A stretch of 64,000 nucleotides of DNA from Hyphomonadaceae bacterium UBA7672 (GTDB lineage Bacteria > Pseudomonadota > Alphaproteobacteria > Caulobacterales > Hyphomonadaceae). This document shows, one piece after another, positions 33,869-42,625 of this stretch. The translations under genes were made by a program, and so were the position numbers. Each line of letters opens with the position of its first letter. The first letter of the stretch is position 1. The DNA is taken from positions 141,459-205,458 of the forward strand of contig DLHI01000002.1 of NCBI GenBank assembly GCA_002483135.1, given 5' to 3'. The notes under the pieces are model-generated. The model did not search any database. It was given only the letters and a program-made list of their open reading frames with translations, and was not told where the DNA came from.

Positions 33869-34875
33869 TGCAGCTCGTCGATCTTCCCTCACGCCGGTCG
33901 GAGGCCTGGAAGTGGTCCGACCTTCGCGCTGCGATGGCGGGGCAGGAGGGTGTTCTCACGGGCACGCCGCCGATCGACGCCGAGGGACCGATCGCGGCGC
34001 TGGCGCAGGCGATGGGCGACGCCTATGGGCCGAGCGCGCTGGATATCGCCGCGCCCGGCGAAACGTTCGAAACGCGGATCACCGAGGGCGATGCGGGCCA
34101 GTATGGTAGCGTGATCGTGCGCGCCGGCGCCACTGCAACTCTGATCGAGCGGCCGCACGTTTCCGGATCACGACTGCGGCCGTTCCTGCCGTCGTTCTCG
34201 CGCATCGAAGTCGAGCACGGCGCAACGCTTCATCGCGTCGTGCTGCAGTCGAACGACGTTACCGCCGGCGAGGCGGATTCCGCCATCGTGCTGAACGAGG
34301 CGAGCGTGAAGCTAGGCAAGGGCGCGACATTCCGCCAGTTCGTCTTGGGCGAGGGTGCTAAGCTCGCGCGCATCGAAGTCTCGGTCGAGGCTGGCGAGGG
34401 CGCGGTCGTCGAGATGAATGGCGTCTATCTGGCTTCCGGTAGACGCCACATCGACCTGACTTCGCGCGTGGTCCATGGCGCGGCGGGCGTGCATACGCGC
34501 CAGCTGGTTCGCGGCGTGGCGCGCAGGGGCGGGCGCGGTGTGTTCCAGGGCAAGTTCCTGGTCGCGCGCGCTGGGCAGAAGACCGACGCCGAGATGGCGC
34601 ATAACGCCCTGTTGCTCGAAGAGGGTGCAGAGGTTCTGGCCAAGCCGGAGCTTGAAATCTACGCCGACGACGTGGCCTGCGCACACGGCAATACGGCGGG
34701 GCAGCTGGACGAGGATTCAGTCTTCTACCTGCGCCAGCGGGGCATTCCCGATGTCGAGGCGCGGGCGCTGATCACACGCGCCTTCCTGCTTGAAGCGATG
34801 CACGACTGGATGGGTGCACAGCTTCAGGCCGAGATCGAGGCGCGCATCGATGCATGGCTGGGGACTCGGTCATGA
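33868..34875 (+). CDS. sufD: Fe-S assembly protein SufD
   Basis: Partner of SufB in the SufBCD scaffold complex. The 335-residue protein begins with MQLVDLPSRRSEAWKWSDL, a typical SufD start, and has the beta-helix core with RGVARRGGRGVFQGKFLVARAGQKTDAEMAHNALLL and the C-terminal CAHGNTAGQLDEDSVFYLRQRGIP with the conserved His/Asp region. It overlaps sufC by three bases and sufS by four (ATGA). Confidence 0.95.
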   Translation: MQLVDLPSRRSEAWKWSDLRAAMAGQEGVLTGTPPIDAEGPIAALAQAMGDAYGPSALDIAAPGETFETRITEGDAGQYGSVIVRAGATATLIERPHVSGSRLRPFLPSFSRIEVEHGATLHRVVLQSNDVTAGEADSAIVLNEASVKLGKGATFRQFVLGEGAKLARIEVSVEAGEGAVVEMNGVYLASGRRHIDLTSRVVHGAAGVHTRQLVRGVARRGGRGVFQGKFLVARAGQKTDAEMAHNALLLEEGAEVLAKPELEIYADDVACAHGNTAGQLDEDSVFYLRQRGIPDVEARALITRAFLLEAMHDWMGAQLQAEIEARIDAWLGTRS

Positions 34876-36089
34876 CGTTTGATGTGAATGCAGTCCGGGA
34901 ACAGTTCCCTATCCTGTCGCGTACGGTGCACGGCAAGCCGCTGGTCTATTTCGACAACGCCGCCTCGGCGCAGAAGCCGGATGCGGTGATCGATGCGATG
35001 GCGGATGCGATGCGGCACAGCTACGCCAACGTGCATCGCGGGCTGCATACGCTAGCCAACGAGACGACCCAGGCCTACGAGAATGCGCGTGAGGCGGTTC
35101 GCGGCTTCATCAACGCTGGCGCGGTGGAAGAGATCGCCTTCACCAAGGGCGGCACCGAGGCGATCAACATCGTTGCAGCGGGCATAGGCGCGAGCATCAA
35201 GCCGGGCGATGAAATCGTGCTCTCGATCATGGAGCACCATTCCAACATCGTGCCGTGGCATTTCCTGCGCGAGCGTAAGGGCGCGGTCCTCAAGTGGGTC
35301 GACACGCTGCCGGATGGCTCGCTGGATATGGACAGCCTCGCGAACGCGCTGACGCCGCGCACGAAGCTGCTGGCGCTGACGCACATGTCGAACGTGCTGG
35401 GCACCGTGCCGGATGTGAAGACCGCCGTCTCCATGGCGCATGCTGTTGGCGCGGACGTGCTGCTCGATGGCTGCCAGGCCGTGGTGAATCTCAACGTCGA
35501 TGTGCAGGCTCTGGATGCGGACTACTATGTCGGCACTGGACACAAGATCTATGGCCCGACCGGCATCGGCTTTCTTTATGGCAAGCGCGCCAAGCTGGAG
35601 GCCCTGCCGCCGTTCGAGGGTGGCGGCGAGATGATCGAGACGGTGACGCGCGATGTCATCACCTATAACGGCGCACCGCACCGCTTCGAGGCTGGCACGC
35701 CGCCCATCGTTGAGGCGATCGGGCTGGGCGCGGCGATCACCTGGCTGCAGACTCAGGACCGTCAGGCGATCCACGCCCACAAGCAGGCCCTGATGGCGCG
35801 TGCGGTTGAGCAGCTGCGCGGGGTTAATGGCCTGACGCTGCACGGAACCGCGCCGGGCAAGGGGCCGGTCCTGGCGTTTTCCCTGCGGGGGGCCCATCCG
35901 CACGATGTTGCCCAAATCCTGGACCGGTATGGGGTGGCGATTCGGGCCGGGCACCATTGCGCCCAGCCGCTGATGTCCCATCTAGGGGTCAGTGCAACCG
36001 CCCGGGCGAGCTTTGCGCTCTATAATACGGTCGAGGAAGTTGACGCCTTCGTGCAGGCGCTTTCCAAGGCCCGGGCGATGCTGTCATAG
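34872..36089 (+). CDS. sufS: Cysteine desulfurase SufS
   Basis: Class II cysteine desulfurase for SUF-type Fe-S assembly. The 405-residue protein has VYFDNAASAQKP, TKGGTEAINIVA, LSIMEHHSNIVPWH, the PLP Lys in VGTGHKIYGPTGIGF and the active Cys in RAGHHCAQPL. The start at 34872 lies in the sufD stop (ATGA). A SufE partner is not seen in this locus. It is the second desulfurase at this locus beside the IscS-like one at 27949. Confidence 0.96.
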   Translation: MTFDVNAVREQFPILSRTVHGKPLVYFDNAASAQKPDAVIDAMADAMRHSYANVHRGLHTLANETTQAYENAREAVRGFINAGAVEEIAFTKGGTEAINIVAAGIGASIKPGDEIVLSIMEHHSNIVPWHFLRERKGAVLKWVDTLPDGSLDMDSLANALTPRTKLLALTHMSNVLGTVPDVKTAVSMAHAVGADVLLDGCQAVVNLNVDVQALDADYYVGTGHKIYGPTGIGFLYGKRAKLEALPPFEGGGEMIETVTRDVITYNGAPHRFEAGTPPIVEAIGLGAAITWLQTQDRQAIHAHKQALMARAVEQLRGVNGLTLHGTAPGKGPVLAFSLRGAHPHDVAQILDRYGVAIRAGHHCAQPLMSHLGVSATARASFALYNTVEEVDAFVQALSKARAMLS

Positions 36090-36096
36090 AGAACCC

Positions 36097-36486
36097 ATGG
36101 CCGACGACCTGAAATCCCAGATGGCGGACGCTGCCCCCCCGGACGCGGGCGAGGCCCCGTCGGCTATCCCGCAGGAAGAGCTGGACCGGATCACGGACGA
36201 GCTGATTAGCGAGCTCAAAAAGGTCTACGACCCTGAAATCCCGGTCGATATCTACGAGCTGGGTCTGATCTACAAAGTCGATATCAATGACGATCGCCAT
36301 GTCGATATCGAGATGACCCTTACCGCTCCGGCCTGTCCGGTGGCAGGCGAGATGCCAGGATGGGTCGAAGACGCCGCCCGCAAGGTCGAAGGCGTCAAGT
36401 CGGCCAAGGCCACCATCGTTTTCGAGCCGCCATGGGACCCCTCGCGGATGAGCGACGAGGCGCGGCTCCAGCTCAACATGTTGTAA
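36097..36486 (+). CDS. sufT: SUF-system protein SufT (MIP18/DUF59 family)
   Basis: Small DUF59 protein that helps Fe-S cluster maturation under iron limitation in other bacteria. The 129-residue protein has a variable N-terminus followed by DELISELKKVYDPEIPVDIYELGLIYKVDI, the hallmark of the family, then LTAPACPVAGEMPGW with the conserved Cys, and VFEPPWDPSRMSDEARLQLNML. It starts seven bases after sufS and so belongs to the operon. Confidence 0.94.
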   Translation: MADDLKSQMADAAPPDAGEAPSAIPQEELDRITDELISELKKVYDPEIPVDIYELGLIYKVDINDDRHVDIEMTLTAPACPVAGEMPGWVEDAARKVEGVKSAKATIVFEPPWDPSRMSDEARLQLNML

Positions 36487-36515
36487 GGCGGTTTCAGGGT
36501 ATCCATTTAGCCAAT

Positions 36516-36878
36516 ATGGCCAGACGTCCTCGCCCCAAGGTTGTGACACTGACAGACGCCGCTGCGGAGCGCGTTCGGGAGGTCATGGCTGACCGGTCGG
36601 CGGGATTCCTGCGCGTGGGCGTTAAGAACGCCGGCTGCGCGGGCATGGAATATACGATGGACTACGTCGCCGAGGCGAGCCCGGCGGACGAACGTGTGGA
36701 CGAAAATGGCGTCTCCATCGTGATCGACGCCAAGGCCGTTCTCTTCCTGCTTGGCTCCGTGATCGACTACGAGGTCACGCCGCTGCACTCGAAGTTCACT
36801 TTCCGCAATCCGAACCAGACGGATGCGTGCGGTTGCGGCGAGAGCGTCACCATCGTTCCGGCGCGGGCTGCGGAATAG
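36516..36878 (+). CDS. sufA: A-type Fe-S carrier SufA/IscA
   Basis: Carries Fe-S clusters to apo-proteins. The 120-residue protein has the A-type pattern of three Cys: Cys41 in KNAGCAGM and the Cys105-x-Cys107 pair in DACGCGE, together with the HesB core VLFLLGSVIDYEV. The ATG at 36516 is chosen because the family N-terminus begins there; the longer in-frame start at 36360 lies within sufT. It is the last recognisable suf gene. Confidence 0.93.
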   Translation: MARRPRPKVVTLTDAAAERVREVMADRSAGFLRVGVKNAGCAGMEYTMDYVAEASPADERVDENGVSIVIDAKAVLFLLGSVIDYEVTPLHSKFTFRNPNQTDACGCGESVTIVPARAAE

Positions 36879-37007
36879 GCACGGCTGCCCAGTCAGCGTA
36901 GCGGCGGTATACCGAGAGCCGGCCGGATATTCGTCCACCCTGGCGGCAGCTGCTCAGAGCGGAAGCGTGCTCTTGGCCCCACGCCAGAAAGCTGTAGCGT
37001 CGTATCC

Positions 37008-37433
37008 ATGCCGCTTTCGCCGGGATTTTCGGATTATGTGATCGAGCTGCTTGCCGGGATGGGCCGGGTCGAGGCGCGGCGGATGTTCGGCGGGGCGGGG
37101 CTGTACCGCGACGGCGTCATGTTCGGCATCCTTGACGATGACGCCGTGTTCTTCCGGGTAGACGATCAGCTCGAAGCGCAGTTGAAGGCGCAGGGCTCCT
37201 CGCCTTGGGTGTATTCGATGAAGGCCGATGGCTCGATCCGTAGCATGGGCTATTGGCGCATGCCGGAGACTGCGGCGGACGACCCGGATGAGGCGGTCGG
37301 CATTGCGCGGCGCGCCCTTGCCGCTGCGGTGTCGCGCAAGGCAGAGCGTGCGAAGCCGAAGCCCCGTAAGCCCGTTGCGAAGAAGAAGGCCGCGACCTCG
37401 AAACCCTCGGCCAAGGCAAAGGCAAAGAAATGA
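37008..37433 (+). CDS. TfoX N-terminal domain protein with a basic Lys/Ala-rich tail
   Basis: A 141-residue protein. The first 100 residues match the TfoX/Sxy N-terminal domain (PGFSDYVIELLAGMGRVEARRMFGGAGLYRDGVMFGIL). The last 40 residues are rich in Lys, Ala and Pro (KAERAKPKPRKPVAKKKAATSK), like histone H1 tails. The C-terminal TfoX domain is missing. The domain is linked to competence control in gamma-proteobacteria; in alphaproteobacteria its role is unknown. Its stop overlaps the O-methyltransferase start as ATGA. Confidence 0.88.
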   Translation: MPLSPGFSDYVIELLAGMGRVEARRMFGGAGLYRDGVMFGILDDDAVFFRVDDQLEAQLKAQGSSPWVYSMKADGSIRSMGYWRMPETAADDPDEAVGIARRALAAAVSRKAERAKPKPRKPVAKKKAATSKPSAKAKAKK

Positions 37434-38080
37434 GCGATCGTATCTGGAGCGACGTCGACGCCTATATCGAAGACCGGCTGGTCGCGGAGGATGCAGCGCT
37501 CTCAGCCGCAATCCGTGAGAGTGCAGCGGCGGGGCTTCCGGCCATCGCAGTTTCGGCGGCGCAGGGGAAGTTGCTGCACCTCATGGCGCTGTCGATCGGT
37601 GCTAGGCGCATTCTCGAAATTGGCACGCTGGGCGGGTATTCCGCGATCTGGATGGCGCGGGCGCTGCCGGCGGACGGTCAGCTGATCTCGCTGGAGATCG
37701 ACGCGCGCAATGCCGAGATCGCAAGCAGTAACATCCGCCACGCAGGTCTGAACGAGCGGGTGGACGTTCTGGTTGGTCCGGCCATTTCGCGGTTGCCCGG
37801 ACTTGATGGCCCGTTCGACTTCACCTTCATCGACGCGGACAAGCAGAGCAATGCCGACTATTTCGACCACGCCGTGCGGTTGTCGCGCAGGGGCGCTCTT
37901 ATTGTGGTCGACAACGTGATCCGCAATGGCAATGTCATTGATGCTGGCGGCAACGCACAGGTGCAGGGCGTGCGCCGGATGATGGACGCGATCCACAAGG
38001 ACAAGCGCGTTTCCGCCACCGCCCTGCAGACGGTGGGGAACAAGGGCTATGACGGCTTCCTGATGGCGGTGGTGAAGTAG
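37430..38080 (+). CDS. SAM-dependent O-methyltransferase family 3
   Basis: A 216-residue caffeoyl-CoA O-methyltransferase-like protein. SAM-binding EIGTLGGYSAIWMARAL, the acidic LISLEIDARNAEIA, the catalytic metal-site region FTFIDADKQSNADYFDHAV and VVDNVIRNG are all present. Members methylate catechol-type hydroxyls using a divalent metal. The substrate here is unknown. It overlaps the TfoX gene and is followed after one base by the next small gene. Confidence 0.93.
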   Translation: MSDRIWSDVDAYIEDRLVAEDAALSAAIRESAAAGLPAIAVSAAQGKLLHLMALSIGARRILEIGTLGGYSAIWMARALPADGQLISLEIDARNAEIASSNIRHAGLNERVDVLVGPAISRLPGLDGPFDFTFIDADKQSNADYFDHAVRLSRRGALIVVDNVIRNGNVIDAGGNAQVQGVRRMMDAIHKDKRVSATALQTVGNKGYDGFLMAVVK

Positions 38081-38081
38081 T

Positions 38082-38429
38082 GTGAGGACCTACTACCTCG
38101 ACTATTCGACCAACCGGGCGGCCGAGTTTCTCGGACGCCTGCTGCCACGCGACCACGGCCGGACGCTTTATGGACCAGGTGGATCTGTGATCGCCCGCTT
38201 CACGGTCAGCGAGGTGTTCGTCTGCTCCACTCCGGTCGTGGAGTATGGCAAGGAGCAGGGCGACCCGTACCTGTCTATCTCCACTAACGTCACAGCCAAC
38301 ACGAGCGTCTGGGCGGCCGTCGACGATGAAGGGCTCGATGATCGGACCTTGGTGCTGCGAATCCTGCGCGAAGTGCGCGACAAGTGTGGCGGCATCCTGA
38401 TGGACGAAGACGGAAACGTGTTGGACTAG
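38082..38429 (+). CDS. Hypothetical protein
   Basis: A 115-residue protein reading MRTYYLDYSTNRAAEFLGRLLPRDHGRTLYG and ending in DKCGGILMDEDGNVLD. It starts with GTG at 38082, one base after the O-methyltransferase stop, and its stop overlaps the convergent cyclase gene. The composition is normal for a real protein, with alternating strands and a C-terminal helix. I do not recognise a family. Confidence 0.72.
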   Translation: MRTYYLDYSTNRAAEFLGRLLPRDHGRTLYGPGGSVIARFTVSEVFVCSTPVVEYGKEQGDPYLSISTNVTANTSVWAAVDDEGLDDRTLVLRILREVRDKCGGILMDEDGNVLD

Positions 38430-39490
38430 GCCGCGCTGCTTGCCGTCAGCGGCGGCAGCGCGGTTTCCAGCGTCACGCGGTTACGGCCATTGCGCTTGGA
38501 CACGTAGAGGCATTCGTCCGCGCGCGTGATGATCTGGCCAACGGTCTCGCCCACGACATAGGCGGCCGCGCCGAAGGAGACGGTTACAGCGCCGATGGTT
38601 TCATTGGTCGAGCGGCGGACGAGGCGCTTGGCCTCGATGGCGCTGCGGATCTGGTCGGCGATGCGGCCGGCTTCCTTCAGCGACGTGCGCGGCATGATCA
38701 CGGCGAACTCCTCGCCGCCATAGCGCGCTACGAGATGGTCGGGCAGGGCGAACTTCGCCAGCGCCGAGGCGACGAAGCGGATAACCTGGTCGCCTGTTTG
38801 GTGGCCCCACGTATCGTTGAACGACTTGAAATGATCGATGTCACACAAGACCAGCGACAATTCCGTATTCTCTGAGTCAGCTTCTTCCTTGCGCAGGCGC
38901 AGCGTCTCATCGAACAGCTTGCGGTTTGCGATGCCGGTGAGGGCGTCGGTGAGCGCTTCGGCGCGGGCCTGGCGAAGCGACGTGCGCAGTTTTTCCATCT
39001 CCTGGGAGGACTGGGCGAGCTTGTGCGACAGGTTGTTGTTCTGCTTCGACATCTCGGTCGTGGCCGAGGCGAGCACGTTGATCAGGCGCTTCAGGGCGTC
39101 GCCGTCGATCGTGGAATTCTGCAGGCTGTCGGCCGCAACGTTCAGGGTGGCGCCATAGCGCTCGGTCGTGGCTCCTGCCTTCTTGAGGGCGTCGAGTGCG
39201 TCAGCGATCTCATGCGCGATACGCGACCCGGTTTCCATGACCTGTGTCGAAAGGTGGGTCGTGGAGAAGAAGCGCTCGTAGAGCTGCTCCATGTCCTCGG
39301 CGGTGATCGGCTTGCCGCTCGCCAGCATCTTGTCGACGACCTGTTTCAGGTCGGGCGAGGAATGCGTCATGTAGGTGAGCCAGACCTCGTAATTCTGGGG
39401 GCTCACAGGCAGCGTGTGCCGGCCGATCTCGTCGATCGTTCGGTGGCCGAGAACGAGGCCTTCCGGTCCGAGCAGTTGGGTATTCAGCAT
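38426..39490 (-). CDS. Diguanylate cyclase (GGDEF domain)
   Basis: Makes c-di-GMP from two GTP. The 354-residue protein has a helical N-terminal domain (about residues 1-165, starting MLNTQLLGPEGLVLGHRTIDEIGRHTLPVSPQNYEVWL), a coiled coil, and a C-terminal GGDEF domain with TGIANRKLFDE, LCDIDHFKSFNDTWGH and ARYGGEEF. The position of the inhibitory I-site, where RxxD would stand, reads LPDH, so classical product inhibition is likely absent. The start at 39490 fits AAGGGG better than GTG at 39499. Confidence 0.93.
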   Translation of the reverse strand: MLNTQLLGPEGLVLGHRTIDEIGRHTLPVSPQNYEVWLTYMTHSSPDLKQVVDKMLASGKPITAEDMEQLYERFFSTTHLSTQVMETGSRIAHEIADALDALKKAGATTERYGATLNVAADSLQNSTIDGDALKRLINVLASATTEMSKQNNNLSHKLAQSSQEMEKLRTSLRQARAEALTDALTGIANRKLFDETLRLRKEEADSENTELSLVLCDIDHFKSFNDTWGHQTGDQVIRFVASALAKFALPDHLVARYGGEEFAVIMPRTSLKEAGRIADQIRSAIEAKRLVRRSTNETIGAVTVSFGAAAYVVGETVGQIITRADECLYVSKRNGRNRVTLETALPPLTASSAA

Positions 39491-39623
39491 CTGGTTCACG
39501 CCCCTTCAGACTGGACGCCTTCCGGACCCAGTTTCCTGATGGATTAGTGAAGGTGAGCCGTTACGGATTAGCTAAAACGCGAGCATTCCGTTAGCGGAGT
39601 ACTTACCAAGTCGGACCGCTTCT

Positions 39624-41225
39624 TCAGGCCCCACGGCGCTTCCCCAGCGATTGCAGGAGAAAAGCGGGCACGTGGTCGCCCATGCCCTTGAAGCTGTCAT
39701 TGCCGCCCTGGGGCGCGCCCGGCTTCAGCTCGCCATGGCGATTCTTGCCTTCACGTTCCGGGGTGCGTTCCCGGCTCGGATTGTGCTCACGCGGCTGGTC
39801 GCGCTCGCCGCCACGTTCACGGTCCCGACCGCCGCGACGTTTGCGGTTGCGGCCCTCGCGGGAGGGCTTGTCGGTGGATATCTCGGCTGCGGCGGTCGTC
39901 TCGACGGGTTCATCCACGAACTCGGGCGCGACTTCGATCAGTTCAGGCTCGGCGATCGGCGTCTCGGCGCGAGGCGACTTGTCTTCACCGCGCGGAGCAG
40001 GCGCCCGGTCCTCGCCGCGTCCTCGCCCACGTTTGCGGTCGAAGCGGTCGCGACGGGGCGCTGGGCCACGGCTGCGGGCTTCTCCCACGGCCTCCTCCAG
40101 ACCCTCCGGCGAGAAAGGTTCGACATCCTTGCCGATGCGCTTGAGCACGGCTTCCCACAGACGACTATCGCCCGGCGAGACGATGGTGAAGCTCTCGCCG
40201 GTGCGGCCTGCGCGGCCCGTGCGGCCGATGCGGTGGACATAGTCGTCCGAGTTTGGCGGCGGGGCGTAGTTGAAGACCTGGCTGACCTCGGGAATGTCGA
40301 GGCCGCGCGCGGCGACGTCCGACGCCACCAGCAGCTTCAACTCCTTGTTGCGGAAGCGGTCGAGCGTGGCGGTCCGCTGGCTTTGCGGCAGGTCGCCGTG
40401 GATGGGGGCCGCGTCGAACCCATGGCTGGCAAGCGATTTGGCGACAACGTCGACTTCAGTCTTGCGGTTACAGAAGACAATTCCCTGGTCGGTGGATCGC
40501 GCCTTGATGATGGAGCGCAGCACAGCGCGCTTCACCGTGTCTTCATTGGACGGGCAGTGTGTGACGTACTGCGTGATCGTGGTGGCAGCAGTCGCGGGCT
40601 TCGAGACCTCGATCCGCACTGGCTCTTTCTGGAATTGCTTGGCGAGGCGGGTGATCTCCGGCGGCATCGTCGCGGAGAACAGCAGGGTCTGGCGCGTCTT
40701 GGGCAGAAGGGTGCAGATTTTCTCGATGTCAGGGATGAAGCCCATGTCGAGCATGCGATCAGCTTCGTCGATCACCAGCATCTGAACGCCGGTCATCAGC
40801 AGACCGCCACGACCGAAATGGTCCATCAGGCGGCCCGGCGTCGCGATCAGCACGTCGGCGCCTGCGTTGAGTTTCTTTTCCTGGTCGCCGAAGGACACGC
40901 CGCCGATCAGTAGCGCCATGTTCAGCTTGTAGCCCGCGCCGTACTTCTCGAACTGTTCAGCCACCTGGGCGGCGAGTTCGCGGGTGGGCTCGAGGATTAG
41001 CGAGCGCGGCATGCGCGCCTTGGCGCGGCCCTGGCCTAGCTTGTGAATCATCGGAAGGACGAAGGCAGCGGTCTTGCCGGTTCCGGTCTGCGCAATGCCA
41101 GTAACGTCACGACCGCCGAGAACGGCGGGGATGCCTTGTTCCTGGATAGGGGTGGGCGAGGTGTAGCCCGCAGCCTTCACCGCCTCCAGAATTCTAGGGT
41201 CGAGGCTTAGCTCGTCAAACGTCAT
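39624..41225 (-). CDS. rhlE: DEAD-box RNA helicase, RhlE-like
   Basis: ATP-dependent RNA unwinding, in ribosome assembly and RNA decay. The 533-residue protein has all DEAD-box motifs in order: Q motif FDELSLDPRILEAV, AQTGTGKT, PTRELAAQ, TPGRLMD, VIDEADRMLD in place of DEAD, SATMPPE, and HRIGRTGRAG. A basic, Arg/Glu-rich disordered tail (about residues 385-510) is followed by a conserved end GMGDHVPAFLLQSLGKR. This tail and end are typical of alphaproteobacterial RhlE proteins. Start at 41225; a TTG at 41228 is also possible. Confidence 0.95.
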   Translation of the reverse strand: MTFDELSLDPRILEAVKAAGYTSPTPIQEQGIPAVLGGRDVTGIAQTGTGKTAAFVLPMIHKLGQGRAKARMPRSLILEPTRELAAQVAEQFEKYGAGYKLNMALLIGGVSFGDQEKKLNAGADVLIATPGRLMDHFGRGGLLMTGVQMLVIDEADRMLDMGFIPDIEKICTLLPKTRQTLLFSATMPPEITRLAKQFQKEPVRIEVSKPATAATTITQYVTHCPSNEDTVKRAVLRSIIKARSTDQGIVFCNRKTEVDVVAKSLASHGFDAAPIHGDLPQSQRTATLDRFRNKELKLLVASDVAARGLDIPEVSQVFNYAPPPNSDDYVHRIGRTGRAGRTGESFTIVSPGDSRLWEAVLKRIGKDVEPFSPEGLEEAVGEARSRGPAPRRDRFDRKRGRGRGEDRAPAPRGEDKSPRAETPIAEPELIEVAPEFVDEPVETTAAAEISTDKPSREGRNRKRRGGRDRERGGERDQPREHNPSRERTPEREGKNRHGELKPGAPQGGNDSFKGMGDHVPAFLLQSLGKRRGA

Positions 41226-41401
41226 CAAACTGGTCTTTTGGGCTCGATCGGCCGGCTACGGGCGGAAAACGCGCGTTTATCGGGAACTGCGGGACCAATG
41301 CGGCCGGGGGGGCCTCAAGTCAATCCCGCAGCTTGCCGCTCAAGCGTTAGTGCGATTCTGCGACGGTTTCGCAGGCTCGGACAGGGTGGGATCGGCCAAA
41401 A

Positions 41402-42607
41402 TCAGCCAGTCTGCAGAAGAGGCTCCTCAAGGCGCGAGGCTGGCCATCTCGCCGCTCCGTCTGGAAACTTGCTCGGCGGCCAGATTAACGTTGAGACGAT
41501 GGCATCTGCACCGGCCGCCATGCATTGGCGGGCCTGCGGTGGAGTAAGTCGCCCCTCAACGATCAAACGCTTGGAGCGCGAGTGGATCGACGCCGCGGCG
41601 CGTTGCACCCGAACCGGGAAGCCGGATGCATCGAGAATCCGCGCTGACGGCGACCAGGTGCAACACAGTCCGCCAGCCTCGCTTTCCAGCCCGACGGTAG
41701 AATCGTCCTCCATGGCGTTGATCGAGATGAACACCTTGGGAAGCCGGGCACGAAGAAAGCCAACCGTGTCACGAAGATAGAGGCGAGGGAATCCAGAGCA
41801 CACGCCGCTGAGGCGAACAGCGCGGTACTTGCAAAGTTCCCGGTCGAAGCTCGAAATGATCTGGAGCAGCCGTGACCGGTTCTCGACCTTCATGAGGCTG
41901 GAAACGTGCAGCGATACCCCAACTATCGCCTTGCGGCCGGATTTGAACATCGCTCGCATGGCCGTCTCGGATGCCTGGAGCGTGATCTCATCGATCTCAA
42001 GCAGTCGGGCGGCTGAGGGGGCATCTTCCTCAAAATGATAACCGGGAATGCAGTCACCCGACACGGGATCAACCGCCTCGGCAAAATAGGCCGTGATGGC
42101 TTCATTGGGAACGTCCCATACAGGTTGGAACCGCAAACTGAACGCTGATGGATCAGCTGCGCCTGGGGGGGCGTCGCCGCGACGGGCGGCCGAAACTTCA
42201 GTCCCGGACAAGCGTTGCAGGAATTGCGGCAACTCCCTCGCGGACACAGTCTCGTGCACAACATCGACCGATACGCCAGTTGCGTGTTCTCCCGTGAAGA
42301 AGGTCTTGAGCGAACGACCAACTGCATGGGCTGTTAGGGCGGTATCAAGCGAGTCGACATTTCCGAAAACGATGACGAAGCCGTTTTCGCACGGGATCAC
42401 GACGTCTTCTCTGCGCAGTCGCTTGCCAACGAAATTCCGCGCTACGTTCTGGATGCGCTCGCGCTCTTTCGGCCAGCGATCGCCGTAAGCGGCGCGCACT
42501 TCTTCGAGGCCGACAAACTGTATCTGCGCGATATCGATCGACTGGCCGTTACGCGCGACCCGCTTCAGCCTGTCGAGCAATTCACCGCCGCGCATACCTT
42601 CAGTCAT
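41402..42607 (-). CDS. Degenerate GGDEF-EAL protein
   Basis: A 401-residue protein built like a GGDEF-EAL protein but without active residues. The N-terminal part (VARNFVGKRLRREDVVIPCENGFVIVF) aligns with the end of a GGDEF domain, where GGDEF reads ENGF. The C-terminal part follows the EAL fold: FQPVWD, then AEAVDP for EALLR, VSLHVSSL for NLSxxxL without the Asn, SGVCSGF for DDFGTGYS without the Asp, and VEGRLTPPQARQCMAAGAD for AEGVET. So it should not cut c-di-GMP but may bind it or a protein. It is cotranscribed with no other signalling gene except the small gene upstream. Confidence 0.8.
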   Translation of the reverse strand: MTEGMRGGELLDRLKRVARNGQSIDIAQIQFVGLEEVRAAYGDRWPKERERIQNVARNFVGKRLRREDVVIPCENGFVIVFGNVDSLDTALTAHAVGRSLKTFFTGEHATGVSVDVVHETVSARELPQFLQRLSGTEVSAARRGDAPPGAADPSAFSLRFQPVWDVPNEAITAYFAEAVDPVSGDCIPGYHFEEDAPSAARLLEIDEITLQASETAMRAMFKSGRKAIVGVSLHVSSLMKVENRSRLLQIISSFDRELCKYRAVRLSGVCSGFPRLYLRDTVGFLRARLPKVFISINAMEDDSTVGLESEAGGLCCTWSPSARILDASGFPVRVQRAAASIHSRSKRLIVEGRLTPPQARQCMAAGADAIVSTLIWPPSKFPDGAARWPASRLEEPLLQTG

Positions 42608-42625
42608 CGGCGCAGCCTTCGTGGA

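Noticed and set aside
32171..33892. Long minus-strand reading frame of over 570 codons opposite the lipoprotein gene and sufC
   Set aside because: It is the mirror of two well-supported plus-strand genes, has no family motifs and is rich in His/Arg/Gln as antisense frames in GC-rich DNA usually are.
39651..40913. Long plus-strand frame opposite the RhlE helicase gene
   Set aside because: Antisense of a clear DEAD-box gene; no recognisable protein features.
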